In this document: piece by piece, positions 42,887 through 51,741 of the stretch | Position numbering within the stretch: position 1 is the stretch's first letter | Layout: each line of letters opens with the position of its first letter | Source of the DNA: G963674955 sp963674955 | GTDB lineage: Bacteria > Desulfobacterota > Desulfovibrionia > Desulfovibrionales > Desulfovibrionaceae | Direction: 5' to 3' | Length of the DNA: 63,556 nucleotides | NCBI GenBank assembly: GCA_963674955.2 | Contig: CAXXKR010000005.1 | Location: forward strand, 1 to 63,556 | The notes under the pieces: generated by a model | Told to the model about the DNA's origin: nothing | Databases searched by the model: none | The model's input: only the letters and a program-made list of their open reading frames with translations | Translations under genes and position numbers: made by a program

Positions 42887-44073
42887 CTCCGCTCCCCGCT
42901 TCTGGCCTTGCCGCCCTTGCCCTCGCTGGGCAGTACGATCTGCGTGGCCACCACATCGCCTTCACGCAGCCCGGAAATCACCTCGCTGTGGGTGATACCC
43001 CGGAGCCCGAGTTCAGGGATAACCTTGCGCACGCGGGTTCCGCCCGTCCGGGTGGCGGGACGCTTCCAGAAATCCCAGCGCAGGGGGGAGCGCACCTCGG
43101 GCTTTTCGCCCCCGGGCTTCCCAACCACCTTCTCCACCACGAAAACGGCCATCTCGCCGTTCACCCACTTCAGGGCGGTGTTTGGCAGCGCCAGGACACC
43201 GGCCTTTTCCTCCACCACCACGCGGCACTGGGTGGTCATTTCGGGGCGCAGCTTCCGGGCCTGCCCCTTGCTTACCGGCGCCAAAGCCAGATAGTAGACG
43301 ATGTTGTCCCGGATCTCGGGCTTGGGGTAGATGCTCTCCACCCTGCTCTCGAAAATCTCGTCCGGCAGGGCGTCGATCTGGAATTCCACGGGCTGCCCCG
43401 GACGGACCTGGCCGATGTCGGTCTCGTCCATGTAGGCCCACATCTCCAGGCGCGTGGAGTCGAGCACCGTGACCAGGTTGGTGACCTCGAGCCCGGAGAC
43501 CACGGTCTCGCCCTCCTCGGCCGCGACCTGGCTGACCACCCCGGAAATGGGTGAGCGTATCTCGGTATAGGTGAGCTTCACGTCCAGGACGCGGACGGAT
43601 GCCTCCAGCGAGGCGACCTCGCCCTCGGCCGCCCTTACCTGCTCGGCTGTCTCGTCCAGGGTGTCCTGGGACACCACCCCCTGGCGGAACAGCCTGCGCT
43701 GCCGGGAGTGCCGCCTCCGCGCGAAGTCCAGGGAGGTGTGCGCCTTGCCCAGGTCGGCCAGGGCCTTTTCCCTCTGGGCCAGGAGCTCGCGATCGTCGAT
43801 GACCGCGATGAGATCGCCCTTGTTCACCAGATCGCCCACCCGAACCAGCATCCGCTGGATGCGGCCCGTGGCCTGGGCGCCGATCTCGATCTCAGCGCCC
43901 ACCTGGGGCTTGATGATGCCCGTGGCCTCGATGACCTCGCGCACCACCCCCTTCCCCATGACAGTGGTGCCCAATACCTTGGGAGCCTCGGGAGGGGCGT
44001 AGTTCTTCGCATACCACCACCAACCCCCGGCCGCGAGAACGAGAAGGAAAAACAAAATAAAGAGGAATCGCAT
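42883..44073 (-). CDS. Periplasmic adaptor (membrane fusion protein), MacA/HlyD type
   Basis: A 396-residue protein with a single N-terminal membrane anchor (about 2-20), a lipoyl/biotinyl-like domain beginning GIIKPQVGAEIEIGAQATGRI, a helical hairpin (about 95-160, rich in Arg/Gln/Ala) and beta-barrel segments (TYTEIRSPISGVVSQV). This is the MacA architecture linking an ABC permease to an outer-membrane channel. Coupled to the ATPase gene, but no permease or TolC gene is present here, so the partners must be elsewhere or lost. Confidence 0.88.
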   Translation of the reverse strand: MRFLFILFFLLVLAAGGWWWYAKNYAPPEAPKVLGTTVMGKGVVREVIEATGIIKPQVGAEIEIGAQATGRIQRMLVRVGDLVNKGDLIAVIDDRELLAQREKALADLGKAHTSLDFARRRHSRQRRLFRQGVVSQDTLDETAEQVRAAEGEVASLEASVRVLDVKLTYTEIRSPISGVVSQVAAEEGETVVSGLEVTNLVTVLDSTRLEMWAYMDETDIGQVRPGQPVEFQIDALPDEIFESRVESIYPKPEIRDNIVYYLALAPVSKGQARKLRPEMTTQCRVVVEEKAGVLALPNTALKWVNGEMAVFVVEKVVGKPGGEKPEVRSPLRWDFWKRPATRTGGTRVRKVIPELGLRGITHSEVISGLREGDVVATQIVLPSEGKGGKARSGERR

Positions 44074-44220
44074 CGCAATATATGTACAACCAAACCCTTA
44101 TCCCGGACAAGGGAAAACATTCTCCGGTCTGCTTCAACCGCTGTAACAGTCAATTTTTACTAAAATTTATCAGGGATGATCGTCTACGAGACACTACGAC
44201 AAGCCTTTTTGAGGGGATGT

Positions 44221-44255
44221 CGGGGGGAACACTTTTTCCGGAAAGGGTCCCCCCG
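44221..44255 (-). terminator. Terminator of the AOR operon
   Basis: CGGGGGGA-CTTT and AAAG-TCCCCCCG pair around a short loop, ten bases beyond the AOR stop. Confidence 0.7.
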
Positions 44256-44264
44256 AAATAGCAG

Positions 44265-46052
44265 TCATTCTTTCTTGTTCTCTTCTTCCATCCCGGCCTC
44301 GGCCATTTTCATGATGGCCGCGGCGTAGTTGGTACGAAGGGAGCTGAGGTAGTCAGGGTCGACCTTGCCCTTCCAGGTTTCGACCTCGTAATAGCGCTTG
44401 GGAATGCGCACCCGCAGGGGGTCGAAGCCGCAGGCCACCTTCAGGGCCCAGCGCTTGTTCTGCACCCACTGGCTGGCGGGATCCAGGTTGTCGGCCATCT
44501 CCGTGTATCCAATGGAGGCGAGGGCTTCCTGCAGGCGCTCCGGGGTGTACACACTGCGGGCGAATAGGCAGGAGACCATGCTGGTGAGCACCACGCGCTG
44601 GCGTTCGTCCTCCACCAGGAACTCCACGGCCTTCTCCGTGTCGTGTTCCTTGTGTTTCTGGTCGTAGGAGTAGCCGCCGGAGTCCAGGTGCGAGTGTCTG
44701 AATCCCATGGACTGGGCGGTGTAGAAGACCTCGCCCGTGGCGTATCCGGCCATCTCCTGCCCAAGCACGCAGGCAAAATCCTCACCGTTGTACTGTTTGG
44801 CCGCGACATCCGTACCCATGGCAAGAAGTCTGTAGAATTCGTTGGTCTGCTGTCCGATGTGCCTGACACCGGCGAGATAGGCGTTCACATCGCCCCATGT
44901 GTAGGCAACCAGGGTATCCTTTTCCGAAATCAGGCCCTTTTCCATGGCCTCGGTGGCCCAGGCCAGGGCCACACCGCAGCTCATGACGTCCAGCCCCTGC
45001 TTCTCGGTCTCGTCCAGAAGGGCCAGCACGTGGGCGGCGCGCTCCATACCGAGCATGGAGCCCTGGGCAAAGATGGACTCGTAGTCGTAGTTCACCTGCT
45101 TGTAGAGGAACTCGTGTTGTGTGGCGTACTGATGCCGCAACAGGCCGATGTGTATGCACCCCACGGGGCAGCCGGAGCACGCGGACTGGCGCAGCAGCAA
45201 CCGCTCCGCGAAACGCTCCCCGGAGATGCCCACCACGGCGGGGTCCGTACTCTGCTTGAGGTTTCGCCAGGGCAGGGACTTGAGTTCGTTGAGCGGGATG
45301 AGGTTAGAGGGCGTGCCCAGGTCATGGTATTTGGTCATCATGTCAGTGGCAGTGACCAGGCGGAAAATTTCCTTGTACAGGGCGGGGTACTCCTTGCCCA
45401 ACCCGCGCCCCTCTTCCAGGGGGTAGTCGCCGTCGCCATTGATTGCCACGGCCTTGAGGTTCTTGGCGCCCATGACAGCGCCGGAGCCGAGCCGCCCGAA
45501 GTGGCGGTAGGTGTCCACATTGATGCAGGCGTAGGCCGAGCCCTTTTCACCGGCCGGACCGATGCGCACGATGCTGCGGTGCCCGGCCGCGGACTTGTGC
45601 CCCAGGCGGCGCAGCAGTTTGCCGGTGGCGAACACGTCCTGCCCCCTGAGAAAGTGCACATCGTACATTTCCAGCTTGTTGGCGCCGAGGCCCAATACGG
45701 AGAGGGTCTTGGCCCGTCCCTGGATCACGATGGCGTCGAACCCGGCAAAGCGCATGCTCATGGCCAGGCGCCCCCCGGCGTGACTCTCGGTGTATTGGCC
45801 GTTGTACGGGCTGAGAAAACCGCACACCACCTTGCTCATCAGGGGGAAATAGCCTGTAAGCGATCCTATGGCGAAGATCAGCGGTTGCTCCGGATCGTTC
45901 CAGGGCTTGTGGATGTCGCCGTACTCCCGGAACAGGGCCGCGGCCAGGCCGCTCCCCCCCATGAGCAGAGAGCGATCCTCGAAATCGCGCACCTTGCCCC
46001 TGCCTGTTGAAACATCCGCCACCATGACGCGAAAGGACTCCCTACTCCACAT
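44265..46052 (-). CDS. Aldehyde:ferredoxin oxidoreductase (tungsten/AOR family)
   Basis: A 595-residue protein spanning the full AOR length. The N-terminal GGSGLAAALF and SLTGYFPLMSKVVCGFLSPYNGQYTESHAGGRL contain pterin-cofactor contacts, and SACSGCPVGC (near residues 290-299) supplies Cys for the 4Fe-4S cluster. The family oxidises aldehydes to acids using a tungsto- or molybdo-bispterin and passes electrons to ferredoxin. ATG 46052 has AAGGAGGTGG six bases upstream and overlaps the polyferredoxin stop by 11 bases, so the two are coupled; a later ATG (46025) has no comparable site. The specific aldehyde is unknown. Confidence 0.92.
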   Translation of the reverse strand: MWSRESFRVMVADVSTGRGKVRDFEDRSLLMGGSGLAAALFREYGDIHKPWNDPEQPLIFAIGSLTGYFPLMSKVVCGFLSPYNGQYTESHAGGRLAMSMRFAGFDAIVIQGRAKTLSVLGLGANKLEMYDVHFLRGQDVFATGKLLRRLGHKSAAGHRSIVRIGPAGEKGSAYACINVDTYRHFGRLGSGAVMGAKNLKAVAINGDGDYPLEEGRGLGKEYPALYKEIFRLVTATDMMTKYHDLGTPSNLIPLNELKSLPWRNLKQSTDPAVVGISGERFAERLLLRQSACSGCPVGCIHIGLLRHQYATQHEFLYKQVNYDYESIFAQGSMLGMERAAHVLALLDETEKQGLDVMSCGVALAWATEAMEKGLISEKDTLVAYTWGDVNAYLAGVRHIGQQTNEFYRLLAMGTDVAAKQYNGEDFACVLGQEMAGYATGEVFYTAQSMGFRHSHLDSGGYSYDQKHKEHDTEKAVEFLVEDERQRVVLTSMVSCLFARSVYTPERLQEALASIGYTEMADNLDPASQWVQNKRWALKVACGFDPLRVRIPKRYYEVETWKGKVDPDYLSSLRTNYAAAIMKMAEAGMEEENKKE

Positions 46053-46515
46053 TGTCCACCTCCTTGCGTCCATGCCCGGGCTCCGGGGGGATGGGGTCGG
46101 GGATGGGCGAGCTGTCCGCTTCCACGTATTCCAGACACCCCTGAGGGCAGAATTCCACGCAGCGGCCGCAGTGAATGCACAGATAAGGCAGGCCAGTTCT
46201 CGGCTGAATGTATATGGCGTCCACCGGGCAGGCCAGGGCGCATTTGCCGCACTGTATGCACAGCGAATGCCTCACCAGCACGCCACCGTCCTTGCGCTGG
46301 CGCAGCGCCTCGGTGGGGCATGCCTGGGCGCAGGGTGCGGGGTCGCAGGCCACGCAGACCTTGGCCTCGAACCCGGTGCTCACGCCGCCGGATGTGGAAA
46401 TCCGTATTCCCGAGGTGCTCCATGACAGGTTCTTGTGAACCAGTCTGGCACAGGCCAAGGAGCAAGAATAGCAGCCAATGCAACGCTCCATCTTGCTTGC
46501 TCGCATAATCTTCAT
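46042..46515 (-). CDS. Four-cluster 4Fe-4S polyferredoxin
   Basis: A 157-residue HycB/DmsB-like iron-sulfur protein with four Cys sets: CIGCYSCSLAC, CVACDPAPCAQACP, CIQCGKCALACP and CIHCGRCVEFCP. This layout fits an electron wire holding four cubanes. CAGGAGAG precedes ATG 46515. As first gene of a two-gene unit with the AOR enzyme it is the probable electron acceptor. No export signal, so cytoplasmic. Confidence 0.92.
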   Translation of the reverse strand: MKIMRASKMERCIGCYSCSLACARLVHKNLSWSTSGIRISTSGGVSTGFEAKVCVACDPAPCAQACPTEALRQRKDGGVLVRHSLCIQCGKCALACPVDAIYIQPRTGLPYLCIHCGRCVEFCPQGCLEYVEADSSPIPDPIPPEPGHGRKEVDNVE

Positions 46516-46786
46516 GAAAAACTCTCCTGTATATCTGGTTGGCGCTGAAAAACTCCCTTTCCGGGTTTTTCAGGCCCCACCGAGCTTTCTCAGTTCATGC
46601 TTCCCGCAACGCCCCTCTTCACTCAAAAACCCGGGCGCTTCCTGAGCAGCGGCGATACCCGTTTGGGATTCATGTTCACAGCTAAGCAATCAAAGCTCCT
46701 TGTCCACAGGTTCTGATCCGGAAACAGCCGAGCCTAATTGGCAGTTGTCGACTCTCTTGTGTTTCTAGGCACATCTCCTTTAGTAC

Positions 46787-46809
46787 TTATCGATTATTAT
46801 AATCGATAA
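46787..46809. promoter_or_regulatory. 23-bp perfect inverted repeat, operator candidate for the AOR unit
   Basis: TTATCGATTAT and ATAATCGATAA around a single T, about 270 bp upstream of the polyferredoxin ATG. Length and symmetry fit a dimeric repressor site. Confidence 0.55.
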
Positions 46810-46825
46810 AACAAAAAGTGATCGG

Positions 46826-46852
46826 TGTAACCTATGTAACATCGAGTGTAAC
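46826..46852. promoter_or_regulatory. Three TGTAAC direct repeats
   Basis: TGTAAC at 46826, 46835 and 46847; the last two extend to TGTAACATCG. They lie next to the 23-bp inverted repeat and may be a second binding site. Confidence 0.35.
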
Positions 46853-47491
46853 ATCGCCTTCTGAATTCACTTATTAGGTCACGTAAAGCATAATACATTT
46901 TCACAACACTGGCTTGGAACACTCTGCAGAATTCGATAGAAACAAACATGAAAAAACATTGTTCAAGCACATACCACAACATCCCGACATTCGCGTGTCA
47001 TTCACCATGCCATATCGAACTACTGAAAAGACTCTGAACTCTCCCTTTACCACAGTGGGAGAGGGATGTCACACCATACGGTGGAGTATCGGGATAAAAA
47101 TCACAAAGGAATTCGAGGTGCCTGGAAACGCTGCCCCTTCCGGATTTCTCTCCGGAAGCACGTTCGAGGAGGCTACGCACCAGCGCCTCATTTATTAGGA
47201 TGCGGCTGCCGGGCGAAAGATTCACCCTGCGCAGCAGTCTTGTCCCGGGATGACCGCAAGAGTTGTGCCTGATCCGCATTTTGGGAGGATAACCCTCAAT
47301 TCGGGCAGACAGGACAAGGAGGCGGGGTGGATTCGACAGGTGCTGCGCGGCAATTGTGCCGCAACCACTCGATTACTGCGGGTTTGCGTTGCACAGCGAG
47401 TCGACCGGAGATGTCGCAAGACCGCTCCGCAAGCCCTTTCTTCGGTAAAGTGATACTCCACTAAAATAAATTTAATTTTGTGGAAATCACA

Positions 47492-48862
47492 TCAGGCGGA
47501 CATCTCTTCTATCCATCGCAACACGGGTTTCTCGACTATGGCCCGAATGGCTTCCAGGCCTTCCGGGGTCTCCGCCTCGAAACGCATGCTCAGGGCCGGC
47601 TGGGTATTGGAGGCGCGCACCAGGGCCCAGCCATCCGGGAACAGCACCCGCACGCCGTCCACGGTGACGGTCTCGAAGCGCTTGCCGAACTCACGGGCGG
47701 CCCTCTCCACCAGGGAGAACTTCACATCGTCCGGGCAGAAGATACGCAGCTCCGGAGTGGCGCTGGTCTTGGGCCAATCCCCAAGGTATCTGGACAAGGG
47801 GCGCTTGGAATTTCTTGAAAGGATCTCCACCAGTCGGAGCGCGGCATACACTGCGTCGTCGAACCCGTAGAAGCGATCCGCGAAAAAAATGTGGCCGCTC
47901 ATTTCCCCGGCCAGCAGGGCTCCGGTCTCGATCATCCTGGCCTTCATCACGGAGTGGCCGGTGACGCCCATTATTGAGCGCCCCCCATGGGCTTCGATGT
48001 CCCGGTACAACAGGTGGGAGCACTTGGCCTCGGCAATGACCTGGGCGCCGGGATTCTTTGTCAGGACATCCCTGGCAAAGATGGCCAGCAGCCGGTCGCC
48101 TGGGATCAGCCGCCCCAGATCGTCCACCACGCCGAGGCGGTCGCCGTCTCCATCCAGGCCGATGCCGCAATCCGCGCCCTCGCGGAGCACTGTCTCCTTC
48201 AGGGCGTCGAGGTTCTTCTCCACCACAGGGTCGGGGTGATGGTTGGGAAAATCACCGTCCGGCTCGCAAAAAATCGGGATGACCTCCACACCGGCCTTTC
48301 GCAATACCGCGGCGCAGATCTCTCCGGCAGAGCCATTGCCCCCATCCACAACCACCTTGGCTGGCGTCCCGCGCCTCACCCCCGAGGTCAATTCCTCCAG
48401 GTACGCGGGGAACACGTCGTGATCGCAGAGCAATCCCGCACCATTCGGGAACTCTCCGGCCAGCATCAGCTGGTATATCTCCCGGATGTCCTCGCCAAAG
48501 ATCGTGGTCTCTCCGCACCAGACCTTGAAGCCGTTGTACTCCGGCGGATTGTGGCTCGCGGTCACCATTATCCCGGCATGCCGCTCCAGGGTCTTCACGC
48601 CATAATAGAAGAGCGGAGTGGACACCATGCCCAACATGATTATATCCACTCCGGTGGCCCGCAATCCGACGGCCAGGGCGTCTACGTATTCTGGGGAGCT
48701 GTGCCGGCAGTCATGCCCGAGCACCGCCGAGTTCCAGCCCCTGTCGCGAAAGAGTGCGCCGCAGGCCCTGCCCAGGGTCTCGACCCATGCGGAATCGAAG
48801 TCTTGATCAACAACGCCACGGATGTCATAAGCCCTGAAAACGTCTGGCTTGATTTCGCGCAT
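47492..48862 (-). CDS. Phosphomannomutase/phosphoglucomutase
   Basis: A 456-residue member of the alpha-phosphohexomutase family. FRAYDIRGVVD opens it, TASHNP (about residues 101-106) holds the phosphoserine, DGDGDR (about 243-248) the Mg2+ site, GEMSGH the sugar loop, and RASNTQPALSMRFEA the phosphate-binding end. It interconverts mannose-6-P/mannose-1-P or glucose-6-P/glucose-1-P for polysaccharide and LPS precursors. AAGGGGAA precedes ATG 48862. Size and motifs fit the AlgC/PMM-PGM type. Single gene. Confidence 0.94.
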   Translation of the reverse strand: MREIKPDVFRAYDIRGVVDQDFDSAWVETLGRACGALFRDRGWNSAVLGHDCRHSSPEYVDALAVGLRATGVDIIMLGMVSTPLFYYGVKTLERHAGIMVTASHNPPEYNGFKVWCGETTIFGEDIREIYQLMLAGEFPNGAGLLCDHDVFPAYLEELTSGVRRGTPAKVVVDGGNGSAGEICAAVLRKAGVEVIPIFCEPDGDFPNHHPDPVVEKNLDALKETVLREGADCGIGLDGDGDRLGVVDDLGRLIPGDRLLAIFARDVLTKNPGAQVIAEAKCSHLLYRDIEAHGGRSIMGVTGHSVMKARMIETGALLAGEMSGHIFFADRFYGFDDAVYAALRLVEILSRNSKRPLSRYLGDWPKTSATPELRIFCPDDVKFSLVERAAREFGKRFETVTVDGVRVLFPDGWALVRASNTQPALSMRFEAETPEGLEAIRAIVEKPVLRWIEEMSA

Positions 48863-49041
48863 GAGATTCCCCTTGGCTCACGAGTGTTTTGCCGGTTGTG
48901 AAAAAATGATATAGGACAAAGATTATGCTGCATGCAACCGCATTTCTTGCCACAATGGCGAACCGGAAAATGATAGGTTGCTACGGTCATGACCCGCGTT
49001 CAACTAACCATAATCCTTACCAGACTCTAAGGTGATTGCTT

Positions 49042-50163
49042 ATGAATTGGGATTGGGACAAGCTGCAGGAGCGTAAAAGACGCCAAGGCGGCCAACAGCC
49101 TTCAGGAGGAGGGGACAGCGGCGGCCCGCAAAAACCCGACTTCGAACAACTCACGGAAGGATTCAAGCGCCTGCGCAACAAGAGGTTCCCGGCAGGCAAG
49201 CTGATAGTGGCCATAGTGGTCCTGCTCTGGATTCTCTCGGGCATCTACATTGTGGAACCGGCAGAGGTCGGAGTTGTGCTCCGCTTCGGCGCCTTCTCCT
49301 ATATTACCGAGTCGGGCCCGCACTACCATCTGCCCTACCCCATCGAAAGCGTGCTCACCCCTAAAGTCACTGAGGTCAGACGCGTGGAGATCGGCTTCCG
49401 CAGCTTCGAGCGTTCAGGGAACTTTCGCCAGTCACAGGCCCGGGTGGTTCCAGAGGAGTCCCTGATGCTTACGGGGGACGAAAACATCGTGGATGTCCAG
49501 TTCATCGTCCAGTACAGGATCAAGGATCCCAAGCAGTACCTCTTCAACGTCAGCGACCAGGCCGAAACCGTGAAAAGCGCCGCCGAGGCGGCCATGCGCG
49601 AGGTCATCGGCGACAACAAGATCGACACCGTTCTCACGGGCGGCAAAGCTGAAATTCAAAACCAGACCCGCGACCTGCTTCAAAAGATTCTGGACCGCTA
49701 TACCGCGGGCATCCTGGTCACTGCGGTGCAACTGCAGGACGTGCACCCCCCCAAGGAGGTCGTCGACGCGTTCAAGGATGTGGCCAGCGCCAGGGAGGAC
49801 AAGATCCGCTTCATCAACGAGGCGGACGCCTACCGCAACGACCTGATCCCGCGCACCCGAGGCCTGGCAGCCCAGCGCCTGAACCAGGCCGAGGCCTACA
49901 AGGAGAGCACGATCCGCAAGGCCAAGGGTGAGGCCACCCGATTCCTGGAAGTGCTCGAGGAGTATAACAAGGCCAAGGACGTAACCCGGACACGGTTGTT
50001 CCTGGAGACCATGGAGTCAATCTACTCCAACCCGAACATGGAAAAGATCATCCTCGGCGGCGCCGTGGCCAACCGCATTCTGCCCGTGCTGCCCATGGCC
50101 CCGGGCTCCACGCCCCCACTCGATGTCATGACACCGCAAGCTCCCAAGGAGGCGAAGCAATGA
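49042..50163 (+). CDS. hflK: Membrane protease regulator HflK
   Basis: A 373-residue SPFH/band-7 protein. A Gly/Gln-rich cytoplasmic N-terminus (KRRQGGQQPSGGGDSGG) precedes one membrane helix (about residues 54-74) and the SPFH domain beginning YIVEPAEVGVVLRFG. The helical region (LNQAEAYKESTIRKAKGEA) follows. HflK pairs with HflC to form a cage around the FtsH protease and tune membrane-protein degradation. ATG 49042 follows AAGGTGA; the TTG six bases earlier is unlikely. ATGA overlap with hflC. Confidence 0.94.
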   Translation: MNWDWDKLQERKRRQGGQQPSGGGDSGGPQKPDFEQLTEGFKRLRNKRFPAGKLIVAIVVLLWILSGIYIVEPAEVGVVLRFGAFSYITESGPHYHLPYPIESVLTPKVTEVRRVEIGFRSFERSGNFRQSQARVVPEESLMLTGDENIVDVQFIVQYRIKDPKQYLFNVSDQAETVKSAAEAAMREVIGDNKIDTVLTGGKAEIQNQTRDLLQKILDRYTAGILVTAVQLQDVHPPKEVVDAFKDVASAREDKIRFINEADAYRNDLIPRTRGLAAQRLNQAEAYKESTIRKAKGEATRFLEVLEEYNKAKDVTRTRLFLETMESIYSNPNMEKIILGGAVANRILPVLPMAPGSTPPLDVMTPQAPKEAKQ

Positions 50164-51008
50164 AAAAATCCACGCCTCTTCTGATCGCTCTCTTGGTGCT
50201 GTTGCTGATCGTGGTCAGCCAGTGCTTTTTCACAGTTCACCAGACTCAGAAGGCCATCGTGCTGCAGCTCGGCAAGCCTGTCGGAGATCCCCGGGGACCG
50301 GGGCTTCATGGCAAGCTGCCCTTTGTGCAGAACGTCATATTCTTCGATTCCCGCATCCTCGAGTACGACTCCGACCCGGCGGAAATTCTCACCGCGGACA
50401 AGAAGAACCTCGTGGTGGACAACTACTCCAAGTGGCGCATCAAGGAACCGCTGAAGTTCTACCGCACCGTGCGCACGATCCCCAGCGCCCAGGCCAGGCT
50501 GGACGACATCATCTACTCCCAGCTGCGCGTTTCCCTTGGCCGACACACCCTCACGGAGATCGTCTCGGCCAAGCGTCCTAAAATCATGGAAAACGTCACA
50601 AGAAACGCGTCGGAAACGATCAATGCATACGGCATCGAGGTGGTGGACGTGCGCATCAAGCGCACGGATCTGCCGCCCGAGAACGAGCGCGCAATTTACG
50701 GTCGTATGCGCGCCGAGCGTGAACGCCAAGCCAAGCAGTACCGCTCCGAGGGGCAGGAGGAGGCGGCCAAGATCCGCTCAGCCGCTGACAAGGACAAAGA
50801 GGTCATCCTGGCCGAAGCCGACCGCAAGGCCGAAGGGACCCGAGGCGAGGGCGACGCCCAGGCCACTGCCATATACGCCCAGGCCCTGGAACAATCGCCG
50901 GATTTCTACGCCTTCAAGCGCAGCCTGGACGCCTACAAGAACAGCTTCAAGGACAACACCCGCATGATTCTTACCCCGGACAATCCCTTCCTGGAGTACC
51001 TGCGCTAG
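50160..51008 (+). CDS. hflC: Membrane protease regulator HflC
   Basis: A 282-residue SPFH protein with an N-terminal membrane helix (about 5-22), the typical FTVHQTQKAIVLQLGKP start of the band-7 domain, and the C-terminal EQSPDFYAFKRSLDAYKNSF with the DFYAF motif shared by HflC proteins. It starts inside the hflK stop (ATGA), so the two are made in step. Ends before a strong inverted repeat. Confidence 0.95.
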   Translation: MKKSTPLLIALLVLLLIVVSQCFFTVHQTQKAIVLQLGKPVGDPRGPGLHGKLPFVQNVIFFDSRILEYDSDPAEILTADKKNLVVDNYSKWRIKEPLKFYRTVRTIPSAQARLDDIIYSQLRVSLGRHTLTEIVSAKRPKIMENVTRNASETINAYGIEVVDVRIKRTDLPPENERAIYGRMRAERERQAKQYRSEGQEEAAKIRSAADKDKEVILAEADRKAEGTRGEGDAQATAIYAQALEQSPDFYAFKRSLDAYKNSFKDNTRMILTPDNPFLEYLR

Positions 51009-51041
51009 ACCTTCGACAATCTGTTATGCTGTAACATGTGA

Positions 51042-51077
51042 CACGTGCCCTGTGACATAGTTGTTACAGGGCACGTG
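51042..51077 (+). terminator. 12-bp inverted repeat after hflC
   Basis: CACGTGCCCTGT and ACAGGGCACGTG pair perfectly with a 12-base loop, 34 bases after the hflC stop. No T-run follows, so termination is likely but not certain. Confidence 0.6.
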
Positions 51078-51378
51078 ACTTATGCTGCTCAATAATACCC
51101 GTAAAAATGAGAACGTATTCGCCAATAACGCGAAATATAGGGAATTCTTTTCAATCTACATCTGAATAGAGTTTTGGCATCATTTTTGTATAATAACTGA
51201 CACATGTCAGTTCAACCCGAAACACGATAGAAGAATAACGAAAGAACTGAAACTATTGACTAGGATAATTCCGACAATCCTATTTCCCGATGATACCGAC
51301 CGAAATGGGACCGGAACGTGCGCCACGGAAGATCGCATCCATGAAACCAGCCAACAAATGCAACCGTTTCAGTTAGAC
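51078..51378. other. Intergenic stretch with an 18-bp palindrome
   Basis: AT-rich spacer between hflC and the small HTH gene. AACTGACACATGTCAGTT at 51195-51212 is a perfect palindrome, 167 bp beyond the HTH stop; it could be a repressor operator. No gene seen. Confidence 0.4.
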
Positions 51379-51609
51379 TTACCGTTTTTCCTCCCGTCTC
51401 GGCCGCCCAGGCGGGCGGGAGGGCTTGGGCAGCAAATCCCTTGGGATCCCGGCCTGGGCAAGCTTGTGCAGCAATCTTGCAGGTGCTCGTTGCCCTCGTA
51501 TGATGCGGGAAATCATGGAAGGATGCACTTCCAGTAACTCCGCCAAGCTCTTGTTCGAAACGTTGTGATACGCCAACCAAGCCTTTAACCGTGCTTGCCG
51601 ATCATCCAT
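51379..51609 (-). CDS. Small Cro/CI-type HTH protein
   Basis: A 76-residue protein. SNKSLAELLEVHPSMISRIIRG (residues 18-39) is a clear XRE-type helix-turn-helix, and the basic C-terminus (RPPGRPRREEKR) is disordered. It is divergent from the larger S24-type repressor at 51742 with about 130 bp between, the arrangement of a phage-like genetic switch. No phage structural or integrase gene is present in the window. Confidence 0.75.
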   Translation of the reverse strand: MDDRQARLKAWLAYHNVSNKSLAELLEVHPSMISRIIRGQRAPARLLHKLAQAGIPRDLLPKPSRPPGRPRREEKR

Positions 51610-51741
51610 GACGCCTCCATCTGAAATTATATGGAGAGTAAAATAATCCTATAACAATTCTTATTTGTAGCGGTAGGACAGCAACCTGTCAATTATAAAC
51701 AATCTAACCCTCTATGGGGGGGGCTAAAAAAGGAGCATACC

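Larger units (their letters stand above)
46516..47491. other. 976-bp intergenic region between AOR unit and phosphomannomutase
   Basis: No gene with credible codon use. The AOR-proximal part holds an A+T-rich inverted repeat (46787-46809) and TGTAAC repeats. The distal part (47040-47460) is GC-richer with several stems, for example around GCGGCAATTGTGCCGC at 47347. I looked for a Moco/Tuco riboswitch upstream of the AOR genes and did not recognise one. Confidence 0.4.

Noticed and set aside
46516..46786. Moco/Tuco riboswitch upstream of the AOR unit
   Set aside because: Expected from the gene content, but I could not find the conserved stem order in the leader.
47320..47345. Possible tmRNA 5' end (GGATTCGACAGG)
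   Set aside because: The short match lacks the matching 3' tRNA-like half and a tag-peptide reading frame within 400 bases.
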